Of a stretch of DNA of 64,000 bases, positions 35,160 through 46,003 are shown one piece after another. The stretch spans positions 29,308,501 to 29,372,500 of the forward strand of contig NC_080577.1 in assembly GCF_029962835.1 (NCBI RefSeq). Reading direction: 5' to 3'. Positions within the stretch are counted from its first letter, which is position 1; each line of letters begins with the position of its first letter. This stretch comes from Magnolia sinica. Lineage: Eukaryota; Streptophyta; Magnoliopsida; Magnoliales; Magnoliaceae. The position numbers were made by a program, and so were the translations under genes. Under the pieces are notes generated by a model. It saw only the letters and a list, made by a program, of their open reading frames with translations. It had not been told where the DNA came from and made no database searches.

Positions 35160-35580
35160 CTTCTTTGAATCATGAAAAGGAAAGCATTAGAGTGGCCTGG
35201 CCATTTGGACAGGCCATGTTTATATCTGTATTTGCTCGAAGTTGATGGAGCATACCCGGATGTGCGTCGGAGCTATCCGGATGAGCAGGGGTCCTTGGAA
35301 GATGGAAACCGCAGTTATGACCATGATGAAGCTTTCTATTTCCTATGCACAGCATTGGAGGGGCCTGACCATTTGGACAGACCGTGTTTATATTTGTATT
35401 TGCTCAAAATTGATGGAGCAAATATGGATGTGCGTCGGAGCTATCCGGATGAGCCAGGGTCCCTGGAAGATGGGAACTGTTGTTATCACCATGATGAAGG
35501 TGTCCATTTCCTATGGACAGCATTGGAGGGGCCTGGCCAATTGGATCAGCCCGTGTTTATATCTGTACTTGCAGGGACAA
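35160..35580 (+). repeat. 168-bp-type repeat, second block
   Basis: About two and a half units. The open frame repeats every 56 residues (HLDRPCLYLYLL, DVRRSYPDE, GSLEDGN, HDE, FLWTALEGP). The block again ends in TTGCAGGGACAACACCCTTAACC at the start of a telomere-like array, as in the first block. So repeat plus array start were duplicated as one unit. The stretch 34827-35159 between block 1 of the array and this block has no recognised feature. Confidence 0.8.
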
Positions 35581-37226
35581 CACCCTTAACCTAAACCTAA
35601 CCTAAACCTATAACTTTAACCAAAAACCTGAACCTAAACCTAAATGTATTCTCAAATCCGTAAACATAAACCTACACCTAATCCTAATCTCAACTCCCTA
35701 ACCTAAACCTAAATCTAAACTTGAAAACCCAAACTTAAACCCAATCCCGAACCCGAACCCGATTTCCTAAACCTAAACCTTAACCTATTCTCAATTCCAT
35801 AAAGTTATAACCTAAACCTAAACCTAACCTAAACCTAAACCTAAACCTATAACCTTAACCTAAACCAAAACCTATAACCTATAACCTAAACTTATAACCT
35901 ATAACCTAAACCTAAACCTAAACCTAAACCTAAAACCTAAATGTATTCTCAAATCCCTAAACTTAAACCTACACTTAATCCTAATCTCAAATACCTAAAC
36001 CTAAACCTACACCTAATCCTAATCTCAACTCCCTAACCTAAACCTAAATCTAAACTTGACAACCCAAACTTAAACCCAATCCCGAACCCGAACCCGATTT
36101 CCTAAACCTAAACCTTAACCTATTCTAAATTCCATAAAGTTATAACCTAAACCTAAACCTAACCTAAACCTATAACCTAAACCTAAACCTAAACCTATAA
36201 CCTTAACCTAAACCAAAACCTATAACCTATAACCTAAACTTATATCCTGTAACCTAAACCTAAACCTAAACCTATAACCTAAACCTAAACCTAAACCTAA
36301 AACCTAAATGTATTCTCGAATCCCTAAACCTAAACGTACACCTAATCCTAATCTCAAATCCATAAACCTAAACCTACACCTAATCCTAATCTCAACTCCC
36401 TAACCTAAACCTAAACCTAAACTTGAAAACCCAAACTTAAACCCAATCCCGAACACGAACCCGATTTCCTAAACCTAAACCTTAACCTATTCTCAATTCC
36501 CTAAAGCTATAACCTAAACCTATAACCTAAACCTAAACCTAACCTAAACCTATAACCTTAACTTAAACCAAAACCTATAACCTAAACCTTAACCTATAAC
36601 CTAAAACCTATAACCTACAACCTATAACCTATAACCAAACCTTAACCTAAACCTAAAACCTAAACCTATAACCCAAACCTATAACCTAAATGTATTCTCA
36701 AATCCCTAAATGTAAACCTACACCTAATCTTAATCTCAACTCCCTAACCTAAACCTAAACCTAAACTTGAAAACCCAAACTTAAACCCAATCCCAAATCC
36801 GAACCCGATTTCCTAAACCTAAACCTTAACCTATTCTCAATTCCCAAAAGCTATAACCTATAACCTAAACCTATAACCTTAACCTAAACCTATAACCTAA
36901 ACCTAAACTAACCTAAACCTAAACCTATAACCTTAACCTAGACCAAAACCTATAACCTATAACCTATAACCTATAACCTAAACTTATAACCTATAACCTA
37001 AACCTAAACCTAAACCTATAACCTAAACTTAAAACCAAAACCTAAAGCTAAAACCTAAATGTATTCTCAAATCCCTAAACCTAAACTTACACCTAATCCT
37101 AATCTCAACTCCCTAACTTAAACCTAAACCTAAACTTGAAACCCCAAACCTAAACCCGATCTCGAACCTGAACCCGATTTCCTAAACCTTAACCTTAACC
37201 TATTCTCAATTCCCTAAAGTTATAAC
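35581..37226. repeat. Telomere-like higher-order array, block 2
   Basis: The CCTAAA/CCTATAA units are organised into higher-order repeats of about 330-370 bases. Each is marked by AAATGTATTCTCAAATCCC, then CTACACCTAATCC, CTTGAAAACCCAAACTTAAA, and CCCGATTTCCTAAACC. The CCCGATTTCC landmark recurs near 35760, 36096, 36464, 36808 and 37176. The block is interrupted at 37226 by the solo LTR. Confidence 0.92.
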
Positions 37227-39053
37227 TATAAATGCCATAATTTATAGCCCTTTGTGTTGTCAAATTTGTGGTGCCAAAGACACTATTATGAAGCTTACAT
37301 GTATGAAGAATAATGCTCTACTCAAGATCAACTTAGGTTGACAAGCTCTGTTCACAAGTCAAGAATCTCAAAGATGCTTTCAAGTTCTACCTCAAGATCT
37401 CAAGAAGCTTTCAAGTTTGAGCTCCATCAAGACTTCAAGCTTCACTACTTTCAAAGGTCACTCATCTCTAAAGTTTTAATGTCCTTACTTCACTATTGAG
37501 GTATGACTGACCTTAAGTTGACCTTTAGAGTGGGTCATTTTGGATACATAATTCATATGTTTTATATAAATGAGTTTGGTCTGTTCTAAGACTAGTCCTA
37601 GACTTTGTTCGACTAGTCCTAGCACTACTTCGACCTGTCTAAGAAATTCCTGGATCAGTCATAAGTTTGTTGCAAAAATTAAAAATTTTCTATTAGGCTT
37701 CGACTAATCCTGGGGACTGTTCGACCAGTCGTAGGTACAGTGTCGACTGCATCTTCGACCTGTCGTAGAGGTACGACTCAATGTATAGCGCTCAAATTCG
37801 ACTTGGTTCGACCAGTCGTGTGAGCCTACGACCAGTTGTAGGAGACCCATGACCAGTCGTAGACCACCAACGACCAGCCGTAAAACTGTCAATCTTATCG
37901 CGCCCGAATTTTTCAAATATCCGTTGGTTCTACGACCAGTCGTAGAGGATCTTAGACCAGTCGAAGACATGATTTACTCACCTATAAATAGAGCACGAAT
38001 TTCAGAATAAAATAAGAACTTCAAGTTAATTTAATTCGGTATTCTGAGAGATAAGTCGGTGCTCCATTTAAGCTAAGTGTGCATATTTAATATTCTCTTT
38101 CTTTAGCTTTGTTAATTGATTTTGTTTCTTGCATTCCAATCTAATCTGAAAAGAGGAATTGTTATTTTTCTTTTTCTGGAATCAAAATCAATTAGAGCTA
38201 GCCCTTTTGTTTTAATTTAAAATCTATTAGAACCTAGAACCATTATAAAGTGAGTATTGGACATTGAACTTTGACATTCAAATCTCTACTCTGACTTGGT
38301 TCTTCTGGACTGCTACAATAAAGGAGAAAATTGGGTATTTTACAATTTGTGTAATTTACATTGTTTGGTTTTATTTGAGGTTAAGCTAGAAAAATCTCAA
38401 AGTTGTTCGTTATCTGAGGAGAGCCAGAAAACTCAAAAGTGAGGGTTTTTGAATTGTGTAAGCCCTTTGAAAAAGACACAATTGTGAAGGTTTTGGGTGA
38501 ACCTGTGAAAACCTATTTGATAGTGAACGGTAATATCCCCTGTGTGAGGATATTAGGAGTGGAGTAGCATTCTATGTGGCTATTGTTTAACAGTTGGTGA
38601 ACACACAGGCGAACCACTATAATTCTTTGTATTGTGGATGTGTGATTTATATTTCCTATCTTTTATCATTTAGAATTATGGAATGTATGTGTGAATGTGA
38701 ATGTTGTAATCATTTCATTTCAAGCACAGTGGGGACTGTTGCAATAATTTAGATTTACATTTCAGCATTATATTTTTGCTATCTCTTTATTATTACGTTG
38801 AGCTTCAGTTTCTTTATTTGTTCTAGAAATAAGGTTGTCCTACCATAAACTTTAGTTTTTAGTATAAGGTTGTCCTTAGAACAATTTTTGTTTATATTTC
38901 TCTATATTAGGTTGCTTTCCATTCCTATACTGTGATTGGTGTATAGTGTTATCTATTCTTTGGTTCATATTCCGCTATATTTATTTTTAATTTGGCATAG
39001 TCCTATTCACCCCCCCCCCCCCCCCCCTCAGGACATATAGCTTGGCCATTTCA
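37227..39053 (+). repeat. Solo copia LTR inside the telomere-like array (TSD ATAAC)
   Basis: Flanked by perfect ATAAC duplications (37222-37226 and 39054-39058). It starts TATAAATGCC and ends TTTCA after a C-run and AGGACATATAG. It is homologous to 15874-17815 and to the copia 5' LTR. The U3 array of the quasi-palindrome runs about 37570-37970 (about 13 copies), followed by the TATA box CCTATAAATAGAGCACG at 37981. No internal sequence is present. It is younger than the array. Confidence 0.92.
37570..37995 (+). promoter_or_regulatory. U3 quasi-palindrome array with TATA box
   Basis: Best example of the array: about thirteen copies of N-CGACCAGTCGTAG-like sites (forms TCGACTAGTCCTA, TCGACCAGTCGTA, ACGACCAGTCGTA, ACGACCAGCCGTA, AGACCAGTCGAAG). 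They end roughly 30 bases upstream of TATAAATAGAGC at 37983. The core is nearly a palindrome, which suggests a dimeric DNA-binding factor. Confidence 0.7.
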
Positions 39054-42000
39054 ATAACCTAAACCTAAACCTATAACCTTAACCTAAACCAAAACCTATA
39101 ACCTAAAACTTAATCTATAACCTATAACCTAAACCTAAACCTAAACTTATAACCTAAACCTAAACCTAAAACCGAAATGTATTCTCAAATTCCTAAACCT
39201 AAACCTACACCTAATCCTAATCTCAACTCCCTAACCTAAACCTAAACCTAAACTTGACAACCCAAACCTAAACCCGATCCTGAACCCGAACCTGATTTCC
39301 TAAACCTAAACCTTAACCTATTCTCAATTCCCAAAAGCTATAACCTATAACATAAAACCTATAACCTAAACCTATAACCTTAACCTAAACCTTAACCTAA
39401 ACCTAAACCTATAACCTTAACCTAAACCAAAACCTATACCATATAACCTATAACCTAAACTTATAACCTATAACCTAAACCTAAACCTAAACTTAAAACC
39501 TAAACCAAAACCTAAAACCTCAATGTTTTCTAAAATCCATAAACCTAAACCTACACCTAATCCTAATCTCAACTCTCTAACCTAAACCTAAACCTAAACT
39601 TGAAAACCCAAACCTAAACCCGATCCCGATCCCGAACCCGATTTCCTAAACCTAAACCTTAAACTATTCTCAATTCCCTAAAGTTAAAACCTAAACCTAA
39701 ACCTAACCTAAACCTAAACCTAAACCTAAACCTATAACCTTAACCTAAACCAAAACCTATAACCTAAACCTTAATCTATAACCTATAACCTATAACCTAA
39801 ACTTATAACCTATAACCTAAACCTAAACCTAAACTTATAACCTAAATGTTTTCTCAAATTCCTGAACCTAAACCTACACCTAATCCTAATCTCAACTCCC
39901 TAACCTAAACTTAAACCTAAACTTGTAAACCCGAACCTAAACCTGATCCTGAACCTGAACCTAATTTCCTAAACCTAAACCTTAACCTATTCTCAATTCC
40001 CTAAACCTATAACCTAAACCTAAACCTATAACCTTAACCTAAACCAAAACCTATAACCTAAACCTTAACCTATAACCTATAACCTATAACCTATAACCTA
40101 AAACCTAAAACCTAAACTTATAACCTATAACCAAACCTTAACCTAAACCTAAAACCTAAACTTAAACCTATAACCTAAACCTAAAACCTAAATGTATTCT
40201 CAAATCCCTAAACCTAAACCTACACCTAATCCTAATCTCAACTCCCTAACCTAAACCTAAACCTAAACTTGAAAACCCAAACCTAAACCCGATCCTGAAC
40301 CCGAACCCGATTTCCTAAACCTAAACCTTAACCTATTCTCAATTCCCAAAAGCTATAACCTATAACATAAAACCTATAACCTAAACCTATAACCTTAACC
40401 TAAACCTTAACCTAAACCTAAACCTATAACCTTAACCTAAACCAAAACCTATACCATATAACCTATAACCTAAACTTATAACCTATAACCTAAACCTAAA
40501 CCTAAACTTAAAACCTAAACCAAAACCTAAAACCTCAATGTTTTCTAAAATCCGTAAACCTAAACCTACACCTAATCCTAATCTCAACTCTCTAACCTAA
40601 ACCTAAACCTAAACTTGAAAACCCAAACCTAAACCTTAAACTATTCTCAATTCCCTAAAGTTATAACCTAAACCTAAACCTAACATAAACCTAAACCTAA
40701 ACCTAAACCTAAACCTATAACCTAAACCTATAACCTTAACCTAAACCAAAACCTATAACCTAAACCTTAATCTATAACCTATAACCTATAACCTAAACTT
40801 ATAACCTATAACCTAAACCTAAACCTAAACTTATAACCTAAATGTATTCTCAAATTCCTGAACCTAAACCTACACCTAATCCTAATCTCAACTCCCTAAC
40901 CTAAACCTAAACCTAAACTTGAAAACCCGAACCTAAACCTGATCCTGAACCTGAACCTGATTTCCTAAACCTAAACCTTAACCTATTCTCAATTCCCTAA
41001 ACCTATAACCTAAACCTAAACCTATAACCTAAACCTAAACCTATAACCTTAACCTAAACCAAAACCTATAACCTATAACCTATAACCTATAACCTAAAAC
41101 CTAAAACCTAAACTTATAACCTATAACCAAACCTTAACCTAAACCTAAAACCTAAACTTAAACCTAAAACCTAAATGTATTCTCAAATCCCTAAACCTAA
41201 ACCTACACCTAATCCTAATCTCAACTCCCTAACCTAAACCTAAACCTAAACTTGAAAACCCAAACTTAAACCCAATCCCGAACCCGAACCCGATTTCCTA
41301 AACCTAAACCTTAACCTATTCTCAATTCCCAAAAGCTATAACCTAAACCTATTACCTTAACCTAAACCTAAACCTATAGCCTTAACCTAAACCAAAACCT
41401 ATAACCTAAACTTATAAGCTATAACCTAACTCAAAACCTAAACCTAAAACCTAAATGTATTCTTAAATCCCTAAACCTAAACATATAACCTACAACATTA
41501 ACATAAAGTTATAACCTAAACCTATAACCTACAACATTAACCTAAACCTATACTTACAACCTAAACCTATTCTCAAATCCCAAAACTATAACCTAAACCT
41601 AAACCTATAACCTAAACCTAAACCTAAACCTTAACCTAAACCTAAACCTAAACTTGAAAACCCAAACCTAAACCTTAAACTATTCTCAATTCCCTAAAGT
41701 TAAAACCTAAACCTAAACCTAACCTAAACCTAAACCTAAACCTAAACCTATAACCTAAACCTATAACCTTAACCTAAACCAAAACCTATAACCTAAACCT
41801 TAATCTATAACCTATAACCTATAACCTAAACTTATAACCTATAACCTAAACCTAAACCGAAACTTATAACCTAAATGTATTCTCAAATTCCTGAACCTAA
41901 ACCTACACCTAATCCTAATCTCAACTCCCTAACCTAAACTTAAACCTAAACTTGTAAACCCGAACCTAAACCTGATCCTGAACCTGAACCTAATTTCCTA

Positions 42001-42930
42001 AACCTAAACCTTAACCTATTCTCAATTCCCTAAACCTATAACCTAAACCTAAACCTATAACCTAAACCTAAACCTATAACCTTAACCTAAACCAAAACCT
42101 ATAACCTATAACCTATAACCTATAACCTATAACCTATAACCTAAACTTATAACCTATAACCAAACCTTAACCTAAACCTAAAACCTAAACTTAAACCTAA
42201 AACCTAAATGTATTCTCAAATCCCTAAACCTAAACCTACACCTAATCCTAATCTCAACTCCCTAACCTAAACCTAAACCTAAACTTGAAAACCCAAACTT
42301 AAACCCAATCCCGAACCCGAACCCGATTTCCTAAACCTAAACCTTAACCTATTCTCAATTCCCAAAAGCTATAACCTAAACCTATTACCTTAACCTAAAC
42401 CTAAACCTATAGCCTTAACCTAAACCAAAACCTATAACCTAAACTTATAAGCTATAACCTAACTCAAAACCTAAACCTAAAACCTAAATGTATTCTCAAA
42501 TCCCTAAACCTAAACATATAACCTACAACATTAACATAAACTTATAACCTAAACCTATAACCTACAACATTAACCTAAACCTATACTTACAACCTAAACC
42601 TATTCTCAAATCCCAAAACTATAACCTAAACCTAAACCTATAACCTAAACCTAAACCTAAACCTATAACCTAAACCTTAACCTATAACCTATAACCTATA
42701 AACTAAACCTATAACCTATAACCTAAACTCAATTCCCTAAACTTATAACCTATACTTATAACATAAACCTAAACCTAAACCTAAACCTAAACCTATAACC
42801 TTAACCTGAACGTAAAACCTAAACCTAAACCTAAACCTAAAACATAAATGTATTCTCAAATCCCTAAACCTAAACCTAAACCTAAACCTATAACCTACAA
42901 CATTAACATAAACTTATAACATAAACCATA
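39054..42930. repeat. Telomere-like higher-order array, block 3
   Basis: Continues block 2 past the solo LTR. The roughly 300-385-base higher-order unit continues. A second, longer period of about 1.0 kb is visible: CAAATTCCTGAACC recurs near 39853, 40850 and 41883, and ACATATAACCTACAACATTA near 41482 and 42516. This points to recent unequal exchange of about 1-kb segments. Confidence 0.92.
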
Positions 42931-43185
42931 TGGTGAGATCATTCCTTAGGAAGTGGTTACTTGTGGCTTAGCGATGGTCCTCCTTGCGGAAATCGTCCAG
43001 ACGTTTATTTTGGCCCTACAAACCATATGATGAGACCATTCCTTTTGTGTCAATTTCATTCCTCTTTGAGTTTTTATTAATTCATTAAAAAAAAAGAAAA
43101 TGGTTATACATGATGCACTTCTTTCACTTTGTTTTTCTTTCCCCCAATGGTCATTCTGATTTATGAATGCCATGACTATTTATAG

Positions 43186-43495
43186 GATGATGAAATATAC
43201 GAAACTGTTACAGGAAGTGACTTTCTCATTACTAGAGTTGCATTTTGAGACAACTCTTCAAAGTACTACATAAATGACCGTGGAAGTAATTTTACAAAGG
43301 TCACTAAGAAATTGAAAGGAAAAGGAGTAGACTTGGACAACAATTGGTTTTTGATTCTTCAGGTGGGTGATGGCTGAAAAAGGCCTATTTACTTGTGAAA
43401 AAAATATCATACCGTCAAAATATATCTTCTCTTTCAATTCTTTATCATTGAAATTTCAGGGTGAAGTCGAGCAAATTTCTCTAATGAAGTCAAAG
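43186..43495 (+). pseudogene. SMC4: Captured SMC4 (condensin subunit) gene fragment, two exons
   Basis: Exon 43186-43362 (59 codons, acceptor TATTTATAG before it, donor GTGGGTG after) reads DDEIYETVTGSDFLITRVAF, a TGA at 43246-43248, then DNSSKYYINDRGSNFTKVTK and KLKGKGVDLDNNWFLILQ. A 97-base GT-AG intron follows, then exon 43460-43495, GEVEQISLMKSK. This matches the N-terminal head region of plant SMC4 after the Walker A part, across a natural intron (from memory of the family, not searched). The TGA sits where SMC4 has arginine, so CGA to TGA. SMC4 is the condensin ATPase that compacts chromosomes; this fragment has no head or hinge and cannot function. Its intron is retained, so it was copied from DNA rather than RNA. 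Confidence 0.88.
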
Positions 43496-43514
43496 ATTTG
43501 TATTTTCAGCATTA

Positions 43515-43690
43515 TTGTAATTGATTGAATGAAGGATTGTAATTGTAATTGATTGAATGAAGGATTGTAATTGATTGTAATTGTAATTGATTGAATGAAG
43601 GATTGTAATTAGTTGTAATTGAATGATTGAATGATTGTAATTGATTGTAATAGAATGAATGAATGATTATGCAGGTGGTAATTGAATGAA
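43515..43690. repeat. TTGTAATTGATTGAATGAAGGA minisatellite
   Basis: Irregular repeats of TTGTAATTGA and TTGAATGAAGGA with variants follow the SMC4 fragment. They include partial units GAATGAATGATTA. Confidence 0.85.
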
Positions 43691-43721
43691 CAAATGATTA
43701 TATATATTTTTTTAATGTACG

Positions 43722-44015
43722 AAATAGCTACGGATATTGACCATAGCCGGTAATCCGACAGCTATAGCCATTATTAAATTTGGCATATTGCTACGGACTT
43801 TTAGCTACAAATATTATCCGTAGTTGTTTATATTTATCGCTACAGATATAATTGCTACAGATTATATCCGTAGTTATTATAACCAATAGCTACGGATTAA
43901 ATTCGTAGCTATAGGTTCCAAACCTATTGTTACGGCACCTATGACTACGGTCGTGCTACGGACCAGAACCGTAGCCATAGGTCTAAGGCTACGAATTTTA
44001 TCCATAGCCTTTGCC
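43722..44015. repeat. CACTA subterminal repeats, right end
   Basis: At least a dozen direct and inverted copies of a GCTACGGAT-like unit (AGCTACGGATATTG, TGCTACGGAC, ATCCGTAG, AGCTACGGATTAAATT, TGCTACGGACCAGA) lie in the last 300 bases before the terminus. Such clusters are the binding sites of the accessory transposase in CACTA elements. The right end is much richer than the left. Confidence 0.8.
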
Positions 44016-44034
44016 CCTTTTTCTAGTAGTGTAG

Positions 44035-45064
44035 TCGAGGGTGTCTCACGACCAGTCGAGGATGGCCCACGACCAGTCGAGGACATCTCACGACCAATCG
44101 GGTGTTACGTAATTTTTACGCGGACTGCGTAAATTTGAAACGGTTTTCAAAAATTTTCACTCCATGCGAAAGTGTAAGACCTAAAACTATAAATAGGGGT
44201 CCCTAAGGCACTCCTAATCATCATCTAGGGTTTGAGGAGTGCAGCAAAAGTGTGGAGAAGTTGTCGCCAAGAGTTTTTTGCCATTTCCTTATTTGTTTTT
44301 ATACTTTTATTAAGAGATTCTAGTTCAATCATGTTTATGGTTGGCTAAACCTCTTAGCTAGGGCTAAGAGGTTAAGCTTGTAGCATGATGGGATGTTTTC
44401 TATTGCTTTCATTCATGTTTAAGTTGAACTATCTTTGATTCTAGTTTGATATTTAAGAAATACTTTCAGTTTTTAATGGTTTAAATTACAATAGATCTGT
44501 GATAGCTTTAAGTATGTTCTTTTCATGTATTAAGATTGTGAAATTAAGAAATCTCATTGTTCACCATTGTCCTATGGGCATGGTTGGGTGATGGAATCCT
44601 TTTAATCTTCATGATTCCCTCATGATTAGTTGTGGGATTGGTAAATCCTGTTGTTTGCCTTGTCTCATGGGAATGGTTTTATGATTGGAATCACTTCTAG
44701 TTCTCACACCTCTCATCTATTGAGAACTAGGTCAAATGAGGTTCAGATTTGATTTTACTGAGATATCTTCCAATTGGATAGGATAAGACTCCGATGCCAA
44801 TCATGTGACTTGAATCAATCATAGATCTCCCTGATCTCTACAAGTGGATCCTTACAAACCCTAGTTTCTCACCTTTGAATTTCTTAAATTTTTCATTATA
44901 TCTCTCACAATTACTCTCTATACGTCCAAATTTAGGTTTTCATCTTTTTCTAGTTCTAGTTCTAGTTACTTTCAGAATACACACAAGATTAGTCCCTGTG
45001 GATTCGACTTCGGTCTCACCGAGATTATTACTACATCGCGACTCTATACTTGGGGTTGTGAACA
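44035..45064 (+). repeat. Athila-type 3' LTR, right part
   Basis: Continues from 28847. The motif array continues (CACGACCAGTCGAGG three times, 44050-44105). A TATA box ACTATAAATAGGGG at 44187-44200 follows about 85 bases later. The end is typical of Athila: CCCTGTGGATTCGACTTCGG, ACTACATCGCGACTC, then TATACTTGGGGTTGTGAACA at 45064. No primer site follows, so this is a 3' LTR. Confidence 0.88.
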
Positions 45065-46003
45065 ATATTCCACAATCAGATTTAGAATGCGAGCACAATA
45101 TCTAACATGGAAAACCTTTCTCCCAAAATAATGATTTTATGGTGTCTTGAATTTTCTTCACAAAAAAGAAAGCATAATATCGTTTACATATGCATTATTT
45201 AACGTGATTGAAGATATCCTAATTTCGATGCCCCACTCTTGAAGACAACTATGTATGCAGTCTGAAATAATCAAACTGATATAAAGGGGAGGAAGGTGAT
45301 AAAAGTTTAAATTTTTCTTATATAGATTCCAATTTGCATCCATATAGTGTATAGTTAGTGACATGTACCCATTCCTTTGGTTGGACATTATCCACAAGTT
45401 CGAAGTATGACTTATACATGAGAGTGAGACTAATGATAAATAGACTTTCATATTTGTCTTTTTATTCATATACATCTTGATGTATTCTCTTTTTAATATG
45501 ACCCACGAGCACTTCTCAAATTTAGGATTCAAGTATCTGATATATTCACTAAACACTCTGCTCTCTATAAACTTAAACAGTTTCTTTCCAACAATAACTA
45601 TTCTTGTTAACCACTCATTCAGTTTGTCTTTTTTTAATTTATGAGTGATGAGAGTAACTTACAAGTTGCTTCCTCTATATAAGGTAAATGAAAACAATTG
45701 TTGACCTGAATGTGGGATTTTTGGTCTCTTAGCACAATTAATATTGTGTCTATGATAATGTGAAGTTGATATCTCAAAATGTTTTATGAAGGTTGACTTG
45801 TAATGCTTACATCTAACCTTGGTATCATGGTTCATACCCTCTTTTACTTTAAACTCTTTAAAATAATCCCAAATTGTTGGGTTTTCTTTCTTTTATTGGA
45901 CGTATATGAATTTAAGTTCACCATCTCATTGGACATTAACAACTAGAGGGGATGTGGAAGATGCACTAACATCAAGGATAGTAAGGACTTCCTCATTAGG
46001 CAT
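45065..46003 (-). pseudogene. hAT transposase with BED zinc finger, N-terminal part
   Basis: From ATG 46003 the minus strand reads MPNEEVLTILDVSASS, two stops, then a BED-finger region WDYFKEFKVKEGMNHDTKVR with CKHY and STSHYHRHNINC (one Cys replaced by Tyr). It continues DKLNEWLTRIVIVGKK and, from 45556, FSEYIRYLNPKFEK, NGYMSLTIHYMDANWNLYKK, LQEWGIEIRISSITLNNAYV. These are the RICESLEEPER/Ac-like motifs of plant hAT transposases, including the LTLDNA-like segment. The frame is cut by the Athila LTR at 45064 and the catalytic C-terminal part with the dimerisation domain is absent. It is dead. Confidence 0.8.

Larger units (their letters stand above)
28848..44031. mobile_element. CACTA transposon, 15.2 kb, non-autonomous, TSD TAG
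   Basis: The left end is CACTACCAAAAAAATGAGCA and the inverted right end is CACTACTAGAAAAAGGGGCA (16 of 20 match). A 3-bp duplication TAG flanks it (28845-28847, 44032-44034), the normal CACTA target size. Joining the flanks restores AACTAGTCGAGG, a normal continuation of the host LTR. Subterminal GCTACGGA-type repeats lie at both ends. I find no TNP2-like transposase or TNPA-like gene, so mobility would depend on a partner element. Contents: a foldback MITE, CT microsatellites, gene fragments, a 168-bp repeat, telomere-like arrays and a solo copia LTR. Loss or gain inside after insertion cannot be excluded. Confidence 0.9.

Noticed and set aside
35172..35594. 140-codon repeat ORF as a real protein gene
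   Set aside because: Two frames are open across the same units, no promoter or family is recognised, and the units behave as satellite. Kept as a repeat with an open question.
34270..42930. A true chromosome end or subtelomere
   Set aside because: Units mostly lack the third G of TTTAGGG, are in higher-order repeats, and are bounded on both sides by CACTA sequence.
33957..42930. CRISPR array
   Set aside because: Repeats are contiguous or of satellite type without unique spacers, and the sequence is plant nuclear DNA.
43186..43495. A functional SMC4 gene
   Set aside because: Only two exons are present, one with a stop codon, and neighbouring exons are replaced by a minisatellite and CACTA terminal repeats.
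45100..45160. Athila primer binding site after the LTR, which would make it a 5' LTR
   Set aside because: No TGGCGCC-type or other tRNA-complementary sequence follows 45064, and the polypurine tract lies before 28421.
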